DNA from: Pseudarthrobacter phenanthrenivorans Sphe3
Lineage (GTDB): Bacteria; Actinomycetota; Actinomycetes; Actinomycetales; Micrococcaceae
Reading direction: 5' to 3'
Assembly: GCF_000189535.1 (NCBI RefSeq)
Contig: NC_015146.1
Location: forward strand, 62,001-126,000
DNA: 64,000 bases
Shown here: positions 18,037 to 25,707 of the stretch, in pieces
How positions within the stretch are numbered: position 1 is the stretch's first letter
Layout: the number at the start of each line of letters is the position of its first letter
The notes under the pieces: generated by a model
Database searches by the model: none
What the model was told of the DNA's origin: nothing
What the model saw: the letters and a program-made list of their open reading frames with translations, nothing else
Made by a program: the position numbers and the translations under genes

Positions 18037-18889
18037 AACGATTGATACAACTGCTTCGGAGACTCCCCGGCTGAGGTTGCTGCATGGGCACTCCATCCCA
18101 CGCTTAGGCCTGGGTACTTGGCCGATGCTGGAGGACGAGTGCGAAGCTGCGGTACGTGTCGCAGTGCAGAGCGGCTACCGGCTGGTTGACACTGCGTTCC
18201 AGTACAGGAACGAAGAAGCGGTCGGCCGGGGGATCCGCACTGCGGGCGTCCCACGGTCCGAGTTGTTCATATCCAGCAAGTTCAACAAGGAGTCCCACAG
18301 CATTGATGGAGTGCAGCGGGCCTACGACGAGAGCCTGCGAAAACTCGGCCTCGACCATTTGGACATGTTTATGTGCCACTGGCCCGTGCCTGCCCTGGGC
18401 AAGTACGTGGACGCGTGGAAGGGACTCGTGAAGTTATTGGAGGAAGGCCGCGTGAAAGCCATCGGTGTTTCAAACTTCAAACCTTCCCACTTGAAAGAAA
18501 TCATCGATGCAACCGGAGTGGTTCCGGACGTGAACCAAATCCAACTGAGCCCCGATATTGCGCGGACAGAGCCGCGCGCCGTTCACCGGCTATTGGGAAT
18601 TGTCACTGAAGCCTGGAGTCCTATCGGTCGGTCCTCCGGCCTGCGGGCGCACCCCATCATCATCGAGATCGCTCAGCGCCTGAATAAGTCACCAGCCCAG
18701 ATCCTGCTGCGGTGGCATGTCCAACAGGACATTGTGCCCATCCCGCAGGCTTCAGACCCGCTCTGGCTCACCGAAAACCTGTCCGTGTTTGATTTCTCGC
18801 TCAGCGCCGCCGAGATGGCCTCGATTCGGCAATTGGACAAGGGCGAGGGGGCCGCGCGCGACTCTGATCTGCCTGAAAACGGCCATTGA
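18026..18889 (+). CDS. Aldo/keto reductase, candidate dihydrodiol dehydrogenase
   Basis: A 287-residue AKR with the full catalytic tetrad: Asp55 (LVDTAFQY), Tyr60, Lys85 (SSKFNK) and His118 (FMCHWPV). The NADP-binding C-terminal part includes IPQASDPLWLTENLSVFDF. The ATG at 18026 follows AGAGG by 6 nt; a longer frame upstream lacks such support. It lies directly before the dioxygenase alpha gene. No other dehydrogenase sits in the cluster, so it may oxidise the cis-dihydrodiol formed by the oxygenase, as a PhtB-type step. It could equally reduce an aldehyde. The family is secure; the reaction is inferred. Confidence 0.85.
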   Translation: MTTKTIDTTASETPRLRLLHGHSIPRLGLGTWPMLEDECEAAVRVAVQSGYRLVDTAFQYRNEEAVGRGIRTAGVPRSELFISSKFNKESHSIDGVQRAYDESLRKLGLDHLDMFMCHWPVPALGKYVDAWKGLVKLLEEGRVKAIGVSNFKPSHLKEIIDATGVVPDVNQIQLSPDIARTEPRAVHRLLGIVTEAWSPIGRSSGLRAHPIIIEIAQRLNKSPAQILLRWHVQQDIVPIPQASDPLWLTENLSVFDFSLSAAEMASIRQLDKGEGAARDSDLPENGH

Positions 18890-19017
18890 TTCCGACGATG
18901 CTTCTTCACGGAATCGAGAGGGGTTGACGAACCTCACATTTTGCGTCATCCTCTTGATTACAGAAACCTTCTCTGCAACACAGAGAAAACATGCGGGCCC
19001 AACGAAGGAGACCTCTC

Positions 19018-20481
19018 ATGACAGATCAGACCAGCGTTATCCAGGACGTGCAGCGCGGCATGATTCCTGCACACATTTACAACGATAAGGAGATCTTCGA
19101 GCTCGAAAAGGAGCGCCTATTCGGACGGAGTTGGCTCTTCGTTGCCCACGAGTCCGAGGTGCCCGAAGCCGGCGACTACGTAGTGCGCCGTGTGCTCGAA
19201 GATTCATTCATCATTTCCCGAGACGAAAAGGGCGAGATCCGTGCTCTCTTTAACATGTGCCTCCACCGGGGAATGCAGGTCTGCCGGGCCGAGATGGGAA
19301 ACGCCTCGCATTTCCGCTGCCCCTACCACGGCTGGTCCTACCGCAACGATGGGCGCATCGTGGGTCTGCCGTTCCACAAAGAGGCCTACGGTGGGGAAGA
19401 AGGCTTCAAGAAAAAAGGCCAGACCCTGCTCCCTGCTCCTTCTCTGGGGGTATACAACGGTCTGATTTTCATCAGCCTTGACCCTGACGCGGAACCCCTT
19501 GAGGACTTCCTGGGCGACTTCAAGTTCTACATGGATTACTACACCAAGCAAAGCGCTGACGGCATCGAACTCCGGGGCCCCCAGCGGTGGCGGGTCAAAG
19601 CGAACTGGAAGATCGGCGCCGAAAACTTCGCTGGCGACATGTACCACACTCCCCAAACGCACACGTCAGTTGTTGAAATCGGTCTCTTCCGCGAACCCAA
19701 GGCTGAGAAGCGCAAGGATGGAACAACCTACTGGGCCGGCAACGGCGGCGGTACCACCTACAAGCTCCCCGAGGGCACCTTGGAGGACCGGCTTCGCTAT
19801 GTCGGCTACCCCGACGACATGATCGCGCGGATGAAGGAGCAATGGAGCCAGGAGCAGCTCGATGTAGTCGGCAAGGACGGATTCATGGTCTCGGCCGCAT
19901 CGGTCTTCCCAAACATGAGCTTCGTCCACAACTGGCCGCGCGTAGAGGAGGATTCCGACGATGTCCTGCCGTTTATCTCCATCCGCCAATGGCAGCCCAT
20001 CAGCGAAGACGAGACCGAGATCGTCTCGTGGTTTGCCGTGGACAAGAACGCGTCTGAGGAGTTCAAGGCCCTTTCGTACAAGGCATATCTCATGTGCTTT
20101 GGCAGCGGCGGCATGTTTGAACAAGACGACGTTGAAAACTGGGTCTCATTGACCAGCACGGCGGGCGGCCCTATGGCCCGCCGCCTCCTGCTCAACAGCC
20201 GGATGGGCATGCTGGAAAACGGGCAGAACGTCGTAGAACCCCTGACCTCAGATGAGTATTCAGGACCAGGTTCCACGCGGGTCGGCTACAGCGAATACAA
20301 CCAGCGTGAACTCCTGCTGCGGTGGGCTGATCACCTCGAACGCCCGATGGAGAAAGCGGCCCAGCTGCACGTCGGAACCGATCCTATTCAGGCACCCGCG
20401 GCTGCCGAGGCGGATCCTTCACCGGCCGCCGTCGGGAGCACCGCCATCCCGGCCGACCAGATCCTCACAAAGGAGGCCTAG
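19018..20481 (+). CDS. Rieske non-heme iron dioxygenase alpha subunit, phthalate 3,4-dioxygenase (PhtAa)-like
   Basis: A 487-residue oxygenase large subunit. The Rieske [2Fe-2S] ligands are Cys81-x-His83 and Cys101-x2-His104 (CLHRG ... CPYHGW). The mononuclear iron site is set by His210 and His215 (NFAGDMYHTPQTH) and by the Asp pair in FEQDD near residue 370. It should dihydroxylate an aromatic ring with O2 and electrons from the ferredoxin at 21436. The ATG at 19018 has GAAGGAG 7 nt upstream. The N-terminal region (MIPAHIYNDKEIFELEKERL) and the gene set alpha, beta, ferredoxin, reductase, aldolase-type decarboxylase, IclR resemble actinobacterial pht clusters, so phthalate or a related aromatic acid is the best guess. 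NidA/PhdA-type substrates are the alternative. Confidence 0.88.
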   Translation: MTDQTSVIQDVQRGMIPAHIYNDKEIFELEKERLFGRSWLFVAHESEVPEAGDYVVRRVLEDSFIISRDEKGEIRALFNMCLHRGMQVCRAEMGNASHFRCPYHGWSYRNDGRIVGLPFHKEAYGGEEGFKKKGQTLLPAPSLGVYNGLIFISLDPDAEPLEDFLGDFKFYMDYYTKQSADGIELRGPQRWRVKANWKIGAENFAGDMYHTPQTHTSVVEIGLFREPKAEKRKDGTTYWAGNGGGTTYKLPEGTLEDRLRYVGYPDDMIARMKEQWSQEQLDVVGKDGFMVSAASVFPNMSFVHNWPRVEEDSDDVLPFISIRQWQPISEDETEIVSWFAVDKNASEEFKALSYKAYLMCFGSGGMFEQDDVENWVSLTSTAGGPMARRLLLNSRMGMLENGQNVVEPLTSDEYSGPGSTRVGYSEYNQRELLLRWADHLERPMEKAAQLHVGTDPIQAPAAAEADPSPAAVGSTAIPADQILTKEA

Positions 20482-20484
20482 GCC

Positions 20485-21084
20485 ATGAGCGTTGAAACCG
20501 ATCGCAACGGCAAGACCCTTTCGGAGCAGTCTGTCCTCGGTGGCCATGCCCCACGCACACAGAGGATAGGGGAATCCCTCCCGTTCGATGATGCACTCCA
20601 CCTTCAAGCGCACCGTTGGCTGGTTGACGAAGCCTACCTTCTGGACGCCCAGGACTATGACGCATGGATGGCACGGATTGCTGAAGACGTGCATTATCTT
20701 ATGCCCGTCCGGGTGACGACCGCCCTGGGCGCCGGCTATAGCACGTCCCCTGGTATGGCCCATCTTGATGAAAACAGGTACTCGCTCAGCCGGCGGGTAG
20801 CCCGGTTTGCCACAGAGCATGCCTGGACCGAAGACCCCCCCTCACGGTTGCGCCACTACATCACGAACGTTCGGACATTCCGCACAGACAACCCGAATGA
20901 AATCATCGTTGATTCGGCGGTGCTGCTCTTCCGCAGCAGGGGCGATGTACGGGAGGCCGCCACGGTGTCCGCCGGACGTGAGGACCTTCTGCGCCGCACC
21001 GGTACCGGATGGGAGCTGGCACGCCGGACCATCATGGTGGATGAGTCGGTTATCCGCATGCAGAATCTGGCCATATTCCTATGA
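20485..21084 (+). CDS. Rieske dioxygenase beta subunit (PhtAb-like)
   Basis: A 199-residue small subunit of the ring-hydroxylating dioxygenase beta family with a cystatin-like (SnoaL/NTF2) fold. Family cues are HRWLVDEAYLLDAQDYDAW near residue 43 and a C-terminal GWELARRTIMVDESV strand. It packs with the alpha subunit as an alpha3beta3 hexamer. The ATG at 20485 is preceded by AGGAGG 8 nt upstream, and only 3 bp separate it from the alpha stop. It overlaps the next gene by 4 nt (ATGA). Confidence 0.88.
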   Translation: MSVETDRNGKTLSEQSVLGGHAPRTQRIGESLPFDDALHLQAHRWLVDEAYLLDAQDYDAWMARIAEDVHYLMPVRVTTALGAGYSTSPGMAHLDENRYSLSRRVARFATEHAWTEDPPSRLRHYITNVRTFRTDNPNEIIVDSAVLLFRSRGDVREAATVSAGREDLLRRTGTGWELARRTIMVDESVIRMQNLAIFL

Positions 21085-21419
21085 AAATTGGTTGGGAAGG
21101 CGAGGAAGAAGACCGCCTTGCCGCCATTCGCGCGGCAGAGGAACGCGTCCGGCTGGAAGCGCATGCCACTGGCGCTCCGATCGTGATTGCCAATGAGTTT
21201 GCCGAGGTGCACATCACAAGGGTGGAGACCCGCAATGGCTCCCGGCTGATGATCAAATCCCCGCGCTCCGCGCAGTGGGTTTCTTTGTGCCCGCTGGAAC
21301 TCGAGGCGCTGACATGGCAGGCACCGGCAACGTTTTCGGCCATGATCGGAAATCCATTCGGTCCGCTCATCGCCGAGGATGAACGACCGCCCCAATTCAA
21401 GAAGAACAGCAACACTTAG
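21081..21419 (+). CDS. Conserved small protein of unknown function in the dioxygenase operon
   Basis: A 112-residue, cysteine-poor protein (starts MKIGWEGEEEDRLAAI) with a charged N-terminal helix followed by a predicted beta-rich part (NEFAEVHITRVETRNGSRLM). I do not recognise the family. It overlaps the beta subunit gene (ATGA) and lies just before the ferredoxin gene. In several pht operons that place is held by the dihydrodiol dehydrogenase gene, but this protein is far too short and shows no Rossmann motif. An accessory or assembly role is possible. Codon use and coupling argue that it is real. Confidence 0.7.
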   Translation: MKIGWEGEEEDRLAAIRAAEERVRLEAHATGAPIVIANEFAEVHITRVETRNGSRLMIKSPRSAQWVSLCPLELEALTWQAPATFSAMIGNPFGPLIAEDERPPQFKKNSNT

Positions 21420-21435
21420 GCCAAGGAGTTTGAGC

Positions 21436-21630
21436 ATGCCAGTCGTAAAAGCAGACCTAGCAGCCTGCCAAGGGTACGCCAACTGCGTTGTCGGGGCGAC
21501 CGATTATTTTGATCTGGATGACGACGGGATCGTAGTCCTCCTCAAGACTGAAGTACCCGAGGCTGACCGAGCCCGGGTCGTGGAGGCAGCCCGCAGCTGC
21601 CCCGTTTCCGCCCTGATAGTGGAGGACTAA
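21436..21630 (+). CDS. 3Fe-4S ferredoxin of the dioxygenase (PhtAc-like)
   Basis: A 64-residue ferredoxin with Cys11, Cys17 and Cys55-Pro, the same 3Fe-4S pattern as the copy at 1338. The ATG at 21436 follows AAGGAG by 7 nt. It should carry electrons from the reductase at 21631 to the Rieske cluster. The reductase TTG begins immediately after the stop codon, so the two are co-translated. Confidence 0.9.
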   Translation: MPVVKADLAACQGYANCVVGATDYFDLDDDGIVVLLKTEVPEADRARVVEAARSCPVSALIVED

Positions 21631-22863
21631 TTGAATACAGTAACTGTCATCGTGGGCTCCTCCATCGGGGGCGTGCGGACGGCACAGTCCCTACGCCTGG
21701 AGGGATACGAAGGACGTATCGTTCTCGTCGGTGAAGAAACGGAACTGCCCTACGACAAGCCGCCGTTGTCTAAAACCGTCCTGGCAGGTACAGCAACTGA
21801 AGCCTCCATCTGCCTACTGGACCGCGACCAAGCCCAGGAATTAGGAATAGAGCTGCAACTTGGACGTGCAGCAACCGGGATCGACATCGCAGGAAACCTG
21901 CTGAATCTGCAAGGTCAGGAAGCTCTGCACTTCGACAACCTGGTCGTAGCCACAGGCGCCTCCGCCCGCCCATCGCCGTGGGGGCAGCGGCCTGGCATCC
22001 ACGTTCTTCGCACCCTCGACGACGGCCGCAGCCTCCGTGCGGACCTCGCAAAGGGCGGACATCTGGCTGTTGTCGGGGCAGGTTTTATCGGCGCCGAAGC
22101 CGCGGCGACAGCGCGGGCGCTGGGTCTGGAAGTGACAGTTATTGACCCACTCCCGATCCCTATGAGCCGCATCTTCAACGCGGAAGTCGGGCAGTGGTTC
22201 GGAGACCTTCACAGTAGCAATGGCGTGAAGACAATCTTTGGTACCGGAGTCGAGGCCATCGACGGCGAACAGGGTTCTTTCGCCCTGCGGCTTACCAACG
22301 GTCAGAACCTAGAGGCCGCCACAATTCTGGTCGGCATTGGCGCCGTTCCCAACGACGCCTGGCTCGGTTCTTCGGGTCTGCTCGTGGACAACGGTCTGGT
22401 GCTCGACGAATACTGCCGCACCGTGGACGCCCCGCATGTCTATGGCGTCGGCGACGTTGCACGATGGCGGCACCAAAAACATGGCGAAGATATCCGAATC
22501 GAGCACTGGACAAACGCCGTCGAGCAGGCCGCGTGTGTCGCTTACAACATCACGCATCCGGAGACTCCCCGCGCCTACACTCCCGTCGAATACGTCTGGA
22601 GTGACCAACACGATTGGAAGATCCAGGTGGTCGGCCGGGTAGGCGGAAACGCTGAACACGTTATCATCGGGCATCCGGAAGTTCACGGACGCTTCGCCGC
22701 TCTCTATACGGTCGACGGTATCAACCTGAGCGGTGCCGCCATCGTCAACTGGCCTAAGGCGCTTCTGGCCTGCCGCCGTGGGATGGGTACGGGAGTCACG
22801 GTCCAGGAACTGCGGGAAAAACTCGAACCAATGCTGAACCCCCAGCCCCTGACGGCATCATGA
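21631..22863 (+). CDS. Ferredoxin reductase of the dioxygenase (PhtAd-like)
   Basis: A 410-residue FAD/NAD(P)H reductase. The N-terminal FAD fold has GSSIGG. A second nucleotide fold lies near residue 145 (LAVVGAGFIGAEAAATARAL), followed by YGVGDVARWRHQ. It starts with TTG directly after the ferredoxin stop. It is paralogous to the reductase at 1555-2796 but clearly diverged, so the two sets are not a recent duplication. Its 3' end overlaps the aldolase-type gene by 4 nt. Confidence 0.9.
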   Translation: MNTVTVIVGSSIGGVRTAQSLRLEGYEGRIVLVGEETELPYDKPPLSKTVLAGTATEASICLLDRDQAQELGIELQLGRAATGIDIAGNLLNLQGQEALHFDNLVVATGASARPSPWGQRPGIHVLRTLDDGRSLRADLAKGGHLAVVGAGFIGAEAAATARALGLEVTVIDPLPIPMSRIFNAEVGQWFGDLHSSNGVKTIFGTGVEAIDGEQGSFALRLTNGQNLEAATILVGIGAVPNDAWLGSSGLLVDNGLVLDEYCRTVDAPHVYGVGDVARWRHQKHGEDIRIEHWTNAVEQAACVAYNITHPETPRAYTPVEYVWSDQHDWKIQVVGRVGGNAEHVIIGHPEVHGRFAALYTVDGINLSGAAIVNWPKALLACRRGMGTGVTVQELREKLEPMLNPQPLTAS

Positions 22864-23609
22864 TGGAACAGAGTCAGCCACCCCTGACACATGCAGGGGA
22901 GAGGGAAGCGATTGCTTTGGCATGCCGTGTGCTGGCACACCGTGGCCTGGCAGACGGCATCCTCGGCCATATCAGCCTTCGAATCGGCGAGAATAAATCG
23001 CTCGTCCGCTGCAGGGGTCCCCGGGAGCGGGGATTGGCATTCACTGAAGCCGCCGACATCCGCTTGGTGGACCTTGACGGCAATCCCGCTGCTGAAGGCG
23101 AACTGGAAGGGGGATACACCGTGCCCAACGAGCTTCCCCTCCACACCGAGCTGTTACGACAACGCCAAGACATCAACGCGGTCGTCCACGCGCACCCGCC
23201 ACGGGTCGTCGCAGCTGACCTCGCCGGGCTTGGCGTCCGCCCGATCGTCGGAGCCTTCGATATTCCCGGCACCCGCCTGGCAGCAGGCGGGGTACCCGTG
23301 TATCCCCGAGGGGTTCTGATCAGGAACCGCCAGTTGGCGACGGAAATGCTCCACGCTATGGGTGACCGCCCTGTGGTGCTGCTCCGCGGACACGGGCTGA
23401 CCAGCGCCGCGGAGACAGTAGAGCAAGCGGTGCTTCAGGCAATCAGCGTAGATATTCTGGCAGGATTGTCGCTTCAGGTCACGGCAGCGGGGGGAACGCT
23501 CAAAGACCTTCCGGACTCGGACATGGCGGAACTGCCAGACCTCGGCGGGTCGTTCAACACGCAAACGGCATGGAGACACGAACTGGCTCGGATGAACGCT
23601 GCGTGGTGA
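22860..23609 (+). CDS. Class II aldolase/adducin-family decarboxylase, PhtC-like
   Basis: A 249-residue protein of the class II aldolase fold. Zinc ligands are His110 and His112 (AVVHAHPP) and His178 (LLRGHGLTS), with Glu97 (LHTELL) as the likely catalytic acid/base. Members next to phthalate dioxygenases (PhtC) decarboxylate 3,4-dihydroxyphthalate to protocatechuate. The GAFDIPGTRLAAGGVPVYPR region recalls those enzymes. The ATG at 22860 overlaps the reductase stop. If the assignment is right, the product would need a protocatechuate ring-cleavage enzyme. None of the intradiol type is in the window, and the extradiol enzyme at 2922 is a possible but unproven partner. Confidence 0.78.
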   Translation: MMEQSQPPLTHAGEREAIALACRVLAHRGLADGILGHISLRIGENKSLVRCRGPRERGLAFTEAADIRLVDLDGNPAAEGELEGGYTVPNELPLHTELLRQRQDINAVVHAHPPRVVAADLAGLGVRPIVGAFDIPGTRLAAGGVPVYPRGVLIRNRQLATEMLHAMGDRPVVLLRGHGLTSAAETVEQAVLQAISVDILAGLSLQVTAAGGTLKDLPDSDMAELPDLGGSFNTQTAWRHELARMNAAW

Positions 23610-23644
23610 AGCTAGCCGACAGGAGAATACAGACACCCCCACCC

Positions 23645-24457
23645 ATGCTGGGTACGATATCAGGCATGCAATCTACAGATACGGACGCCGCGTCCAAGTA
23701 CGGTCCGCCGCCACAGTACCCCATCGAATCTGTTGACAATGCATTGCGACTGCTCCTCCTATTCAAAACCCAGCCCAGCATCCGGTTAACAGATGCGAGC
23801 AACTATCTCGGTGTCGCATCGTCGACAGCGCACAGGCTTATGGGTATGTTGCTTTACCGAGGTTTCGTGCGGCAAAACCCCGCTACTCGCGCCTATGAGC
23901 CAGGCCAGGCGCTCAGCTCCATCGCCTTCGCCATCAGACGCCAGGTGGACATAAGAACCCTCGCTCGTCCTGTCCTCGAACAGCTGTTCCAACAAACCGG
24001 GGAAACGGTCCACTTCGCCAGGCTCGAGAGGACAGACGCCCAATTCCTTGATGCCATTGAAAGCTCAAGGGCAGTTCGAGTGGGCTCCCGCCAAGGCCTC
24101 ACGTTGCCCGCAAACTGCACGGCTACAGGAAAAGCGATGCTGAGCCGACTCACTCAAGAGCAGCTATGGGCCCTGTACCCTAACCAGGAACTCCCCGGCC
24201 TAACGGGAAATTCAATAACGTCACGGGCCGATCTTGAAGCCGAACTTGACAAAATTCGGCGCATGGGCTACGCGACAAGCGAAGAAGAAAGCGAAGACGG
24301 CGTAACCTCCGTTGCCGTATCGATCACGGGGCCAAGTGGCACGCTTTACGGAATCAATGTATCGGTGCCGGCCCACCGGATGTCGGACAAGCTGCGCGCC
24401 GAACTTGGGGGAATGATCCGCGTCGCCGCTGAAAATTTGCAAGGCCTGCTGCTTTAG
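23645..24457 (+). CDS. IclR-family transcriptional regulator (PhtR-like)
   Basis: About 270 residues. An N-terminal winged helix (TDASNYLGVASSTAHRLMGM) is followed by the IclR effector-binding domain (LARPVLEQLFQQTGETVHFA, LPANCTATGKAMLSRL). The start is uncertain: ATG 23645 and ATG 23666 are both in frame, and neither has a clear ribosome-binding site. The only good AGGAG motif, near 23621, is too far upstream. It closes the catabolic block in the same direction, only about 35 bp after the decarboxylase gene, and probably controls it in response to an aromatic acid. A broken IclR relative lies at 11940-12185, before the transporter genes. Confidence 0.85.
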   Translation: MLGTISGMQSTDTDAASKYGPPPQYPIESVDNALRLLLLFKTQPSIRLTDASNYLGVASSTAHRLMGMLLYRGFVRQNPATRAYEPGQALSSIAFAIRRQVDIRTLARPVLEQLFQQTGETVHFARLERTDAQFLDAIESSRAVRVGSRQGLTLPANCTATGKAMLSRLTQEQLWALYPNQELPGLTGNSITSRADLEAELDKIRRMGYATSEEESEDGVTSVAVSITGPSGTLYGINVSVPAHRMSDKLRAELGGMIRVAAENLQGLLL

Positions 24458-24774
24458 CCGGCCGCAACCCGTAATGCGGTCGGTCCCGCTTGCTACTCCA
24501 GTCGCCCGTTGATCTTTAATCCTCCACCAAGGTGACCCTGATGCCTTGTCCCTGAGATGATACAGATGGCGCAGGGCGGACGTAGTTGGTTGCTGTAAAC
24601 GTGAACCAATCAGCGGCGCGCCGCGAAGGGATCCCTTCCTCGTTGTCGGCCCCGTCATCAGTGGCCCCAGCCGCGGCCGGAGTTGAATTGAGCGGACACT
24701 TCACTCCACAGAAACCAACAGCATCACTCGCACGGGACATATCTGATTCCACTCAGTCATCTTGGAGAAAGGAT
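24458..24774. other. Intergenic stretch without a convincing gene
   Basis: It lies between the IclR gene and the NUDIX remnant. A rightward frame ending near 24825 with KDAGRMQELRQASVAIPS may hold the N-terminal end of the NUDIX protein, one frameshift away from the main fragment. No terminator hairpin stands out. Confidence 0.4.
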
Positions 24775-24952
24775 GCAGGAAGGATGCAGGAACTGCGGCA
24801 GGCTTCAGTCGCTATACCTTCATAACAGGGACGAGAAGGGGAATCTTCGCTTGGTGCTGATCAAACGATCAAACCATGGACAACATGGAAGCCAGATTTC
24901 TCTGCCTGGGGGCAACAGGGAACCACGTGACGAAGGTGCTTGGGGCACCGCC
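24775..24952 (+). pseudogene. NUDIX hydrolase, left fragment, split by a transposon
   Basis: The frame reads EKGNLRLVLIKRSNHGQHGS, QISLPGGNREPRDEGAWGTA and is then cut at 24952. The right fragment starts at 29835 with the rest of the NUDIX box. Joining GGCACCGCC to CTTCGTGAAATT gives AWGTALREIIEELGL in frame, so the box GGxxEP...REIIEELGL is complete after excision. The pattern resembles CoA-pyrophosphatase-type NUDIX enzymes. A separate frameshift upstream near 24820 and truncation downstream show the gene was damaged more than once. Confidence 0.75.
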
Positions 24953-24966
24953 TGATTGTGTCAACG

Positions 24967-25005
24967 TGATCGGAGCCCACTAGGACGGCCCGAACGGTAC
25001 CCACC
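24967..25005 (+). repeat. Left 39-bp inverted repeat of the IS21-mer transposon
   Basis: Identical over all 39 positions to the reverse complement of 29784-29822. The outer 8 bases differ between ends (TGTCAACG left, TGACAGTC right), both starting TG. Confidence 0.9.
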
Positions 25006-25145
25006 CGTCGGACGTCCGGGGATGATGTTGTGAGGGTGTCTAGGGGTTCTTGGCGTGGTTTCTGGGTCTGTGAAAACACTGCCGCGGGTTGGGACGATAC
25101 CCGGGGTCCCGGTTGTTGGAAGCTGGCGTCTGGCGGAGTAGTGCG

Positions 25146-25538
25146 TCAGAGGTAGCTGCAGATTTGTTCGGGATCGCAGCTTGCGTCGGTCCCGGACGCG
25201 GCAGTGGCGTGAAGGCCGGCGACGATGGATCGCAGCGCCATTAGTTCAGAAATCTGGTGGTCCAGTTCGGCCAGCTGGTTGGAGAGAAGGTCTTGGACGT
25301 GGGCGCAGGGGGCTTCTCCGGCGTCACGGAGGCTAAGAATTTCGCGTATTTGGGTCAGGGCGAGGCCTGCGGCCCGTCCGCGGCGGATGAATTCGAGCCT
25401 GGCCACGGAGTCGTCATGGTAGTCCCGGTAGCCGTTAGAGGATCTTTTCGCTGCCGGGAGAAGCCCGCTGTCCTCGTAGAAACGCAGCGTCTTGGTTGTC
25501 ATCCCTGCCGCTGCCGCGGCCTCACCGATACGCATCAT
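25146..25538 (-). CDS. merR: MerR-family mercury-responsive regulator
   Basis: A 130-residue MerR protein. The winged helix (MRIGEAAAAAGMTTKTLRFY) is followed by a dimerisation helix and three Cys residues: Cys78 (APCAHV), Cys121 and Cys127 (CDPEQICSYL). This pattern matches the three Hg(II) ligands of MerR. It is divergent from merA across a 170-bp region holding a MerR-type promoter. Start ATG 25538 or 25535. It should repress and, with Hg(II), activate merA by untwisting the promoter. Another soft metal cannot be excluded, but the merA neighbour makes mercury most likely. Confidence 0.88.
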   Translation of the reverse strand: MMRIGEAAAAAGMTTKTLRFYEDSGLLPAAKRSSNGYRDYHDDSVARLEFIRRGRAAGLALTQIREILSLRDAGEAPCAHVQDLLSNQLAELDHQISELMALRSIVAGLHATAASGTDASCDPEQICSYL

Positions 25539-25576
25539 GAACTCATTTCTTAGCAGGCGGCCAGGACGGCGATTCC

Positions 25577-25608
25577 TTGACATTCCAGTGTAGGGGAAGG
25601 TTGAGAAT
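25577..25608 (+). promoter_or_regulatory. Candidate MerR-controlled merA promoter
   Basis: TTGACA at 25577-25582 and GAGAAT at 25603-25608 are separated by 20 bp, the over-long spacer typical of MerR-activated promoters. The spacer contains an imperfect dyad (ATTCC ... GGAAGG) where MerR would bind. Confidence 0.65.
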
Positions 25609-25707
25609 GGGATGCAGAGCTGGTCTTCGGTTGAAGGCTGCACATGGCGGTCGGTTGAGCAACAGGTGTGCTGGCGGCTGCTTCCCTTCCATCTTCAGGA
25701 GTCCCTC

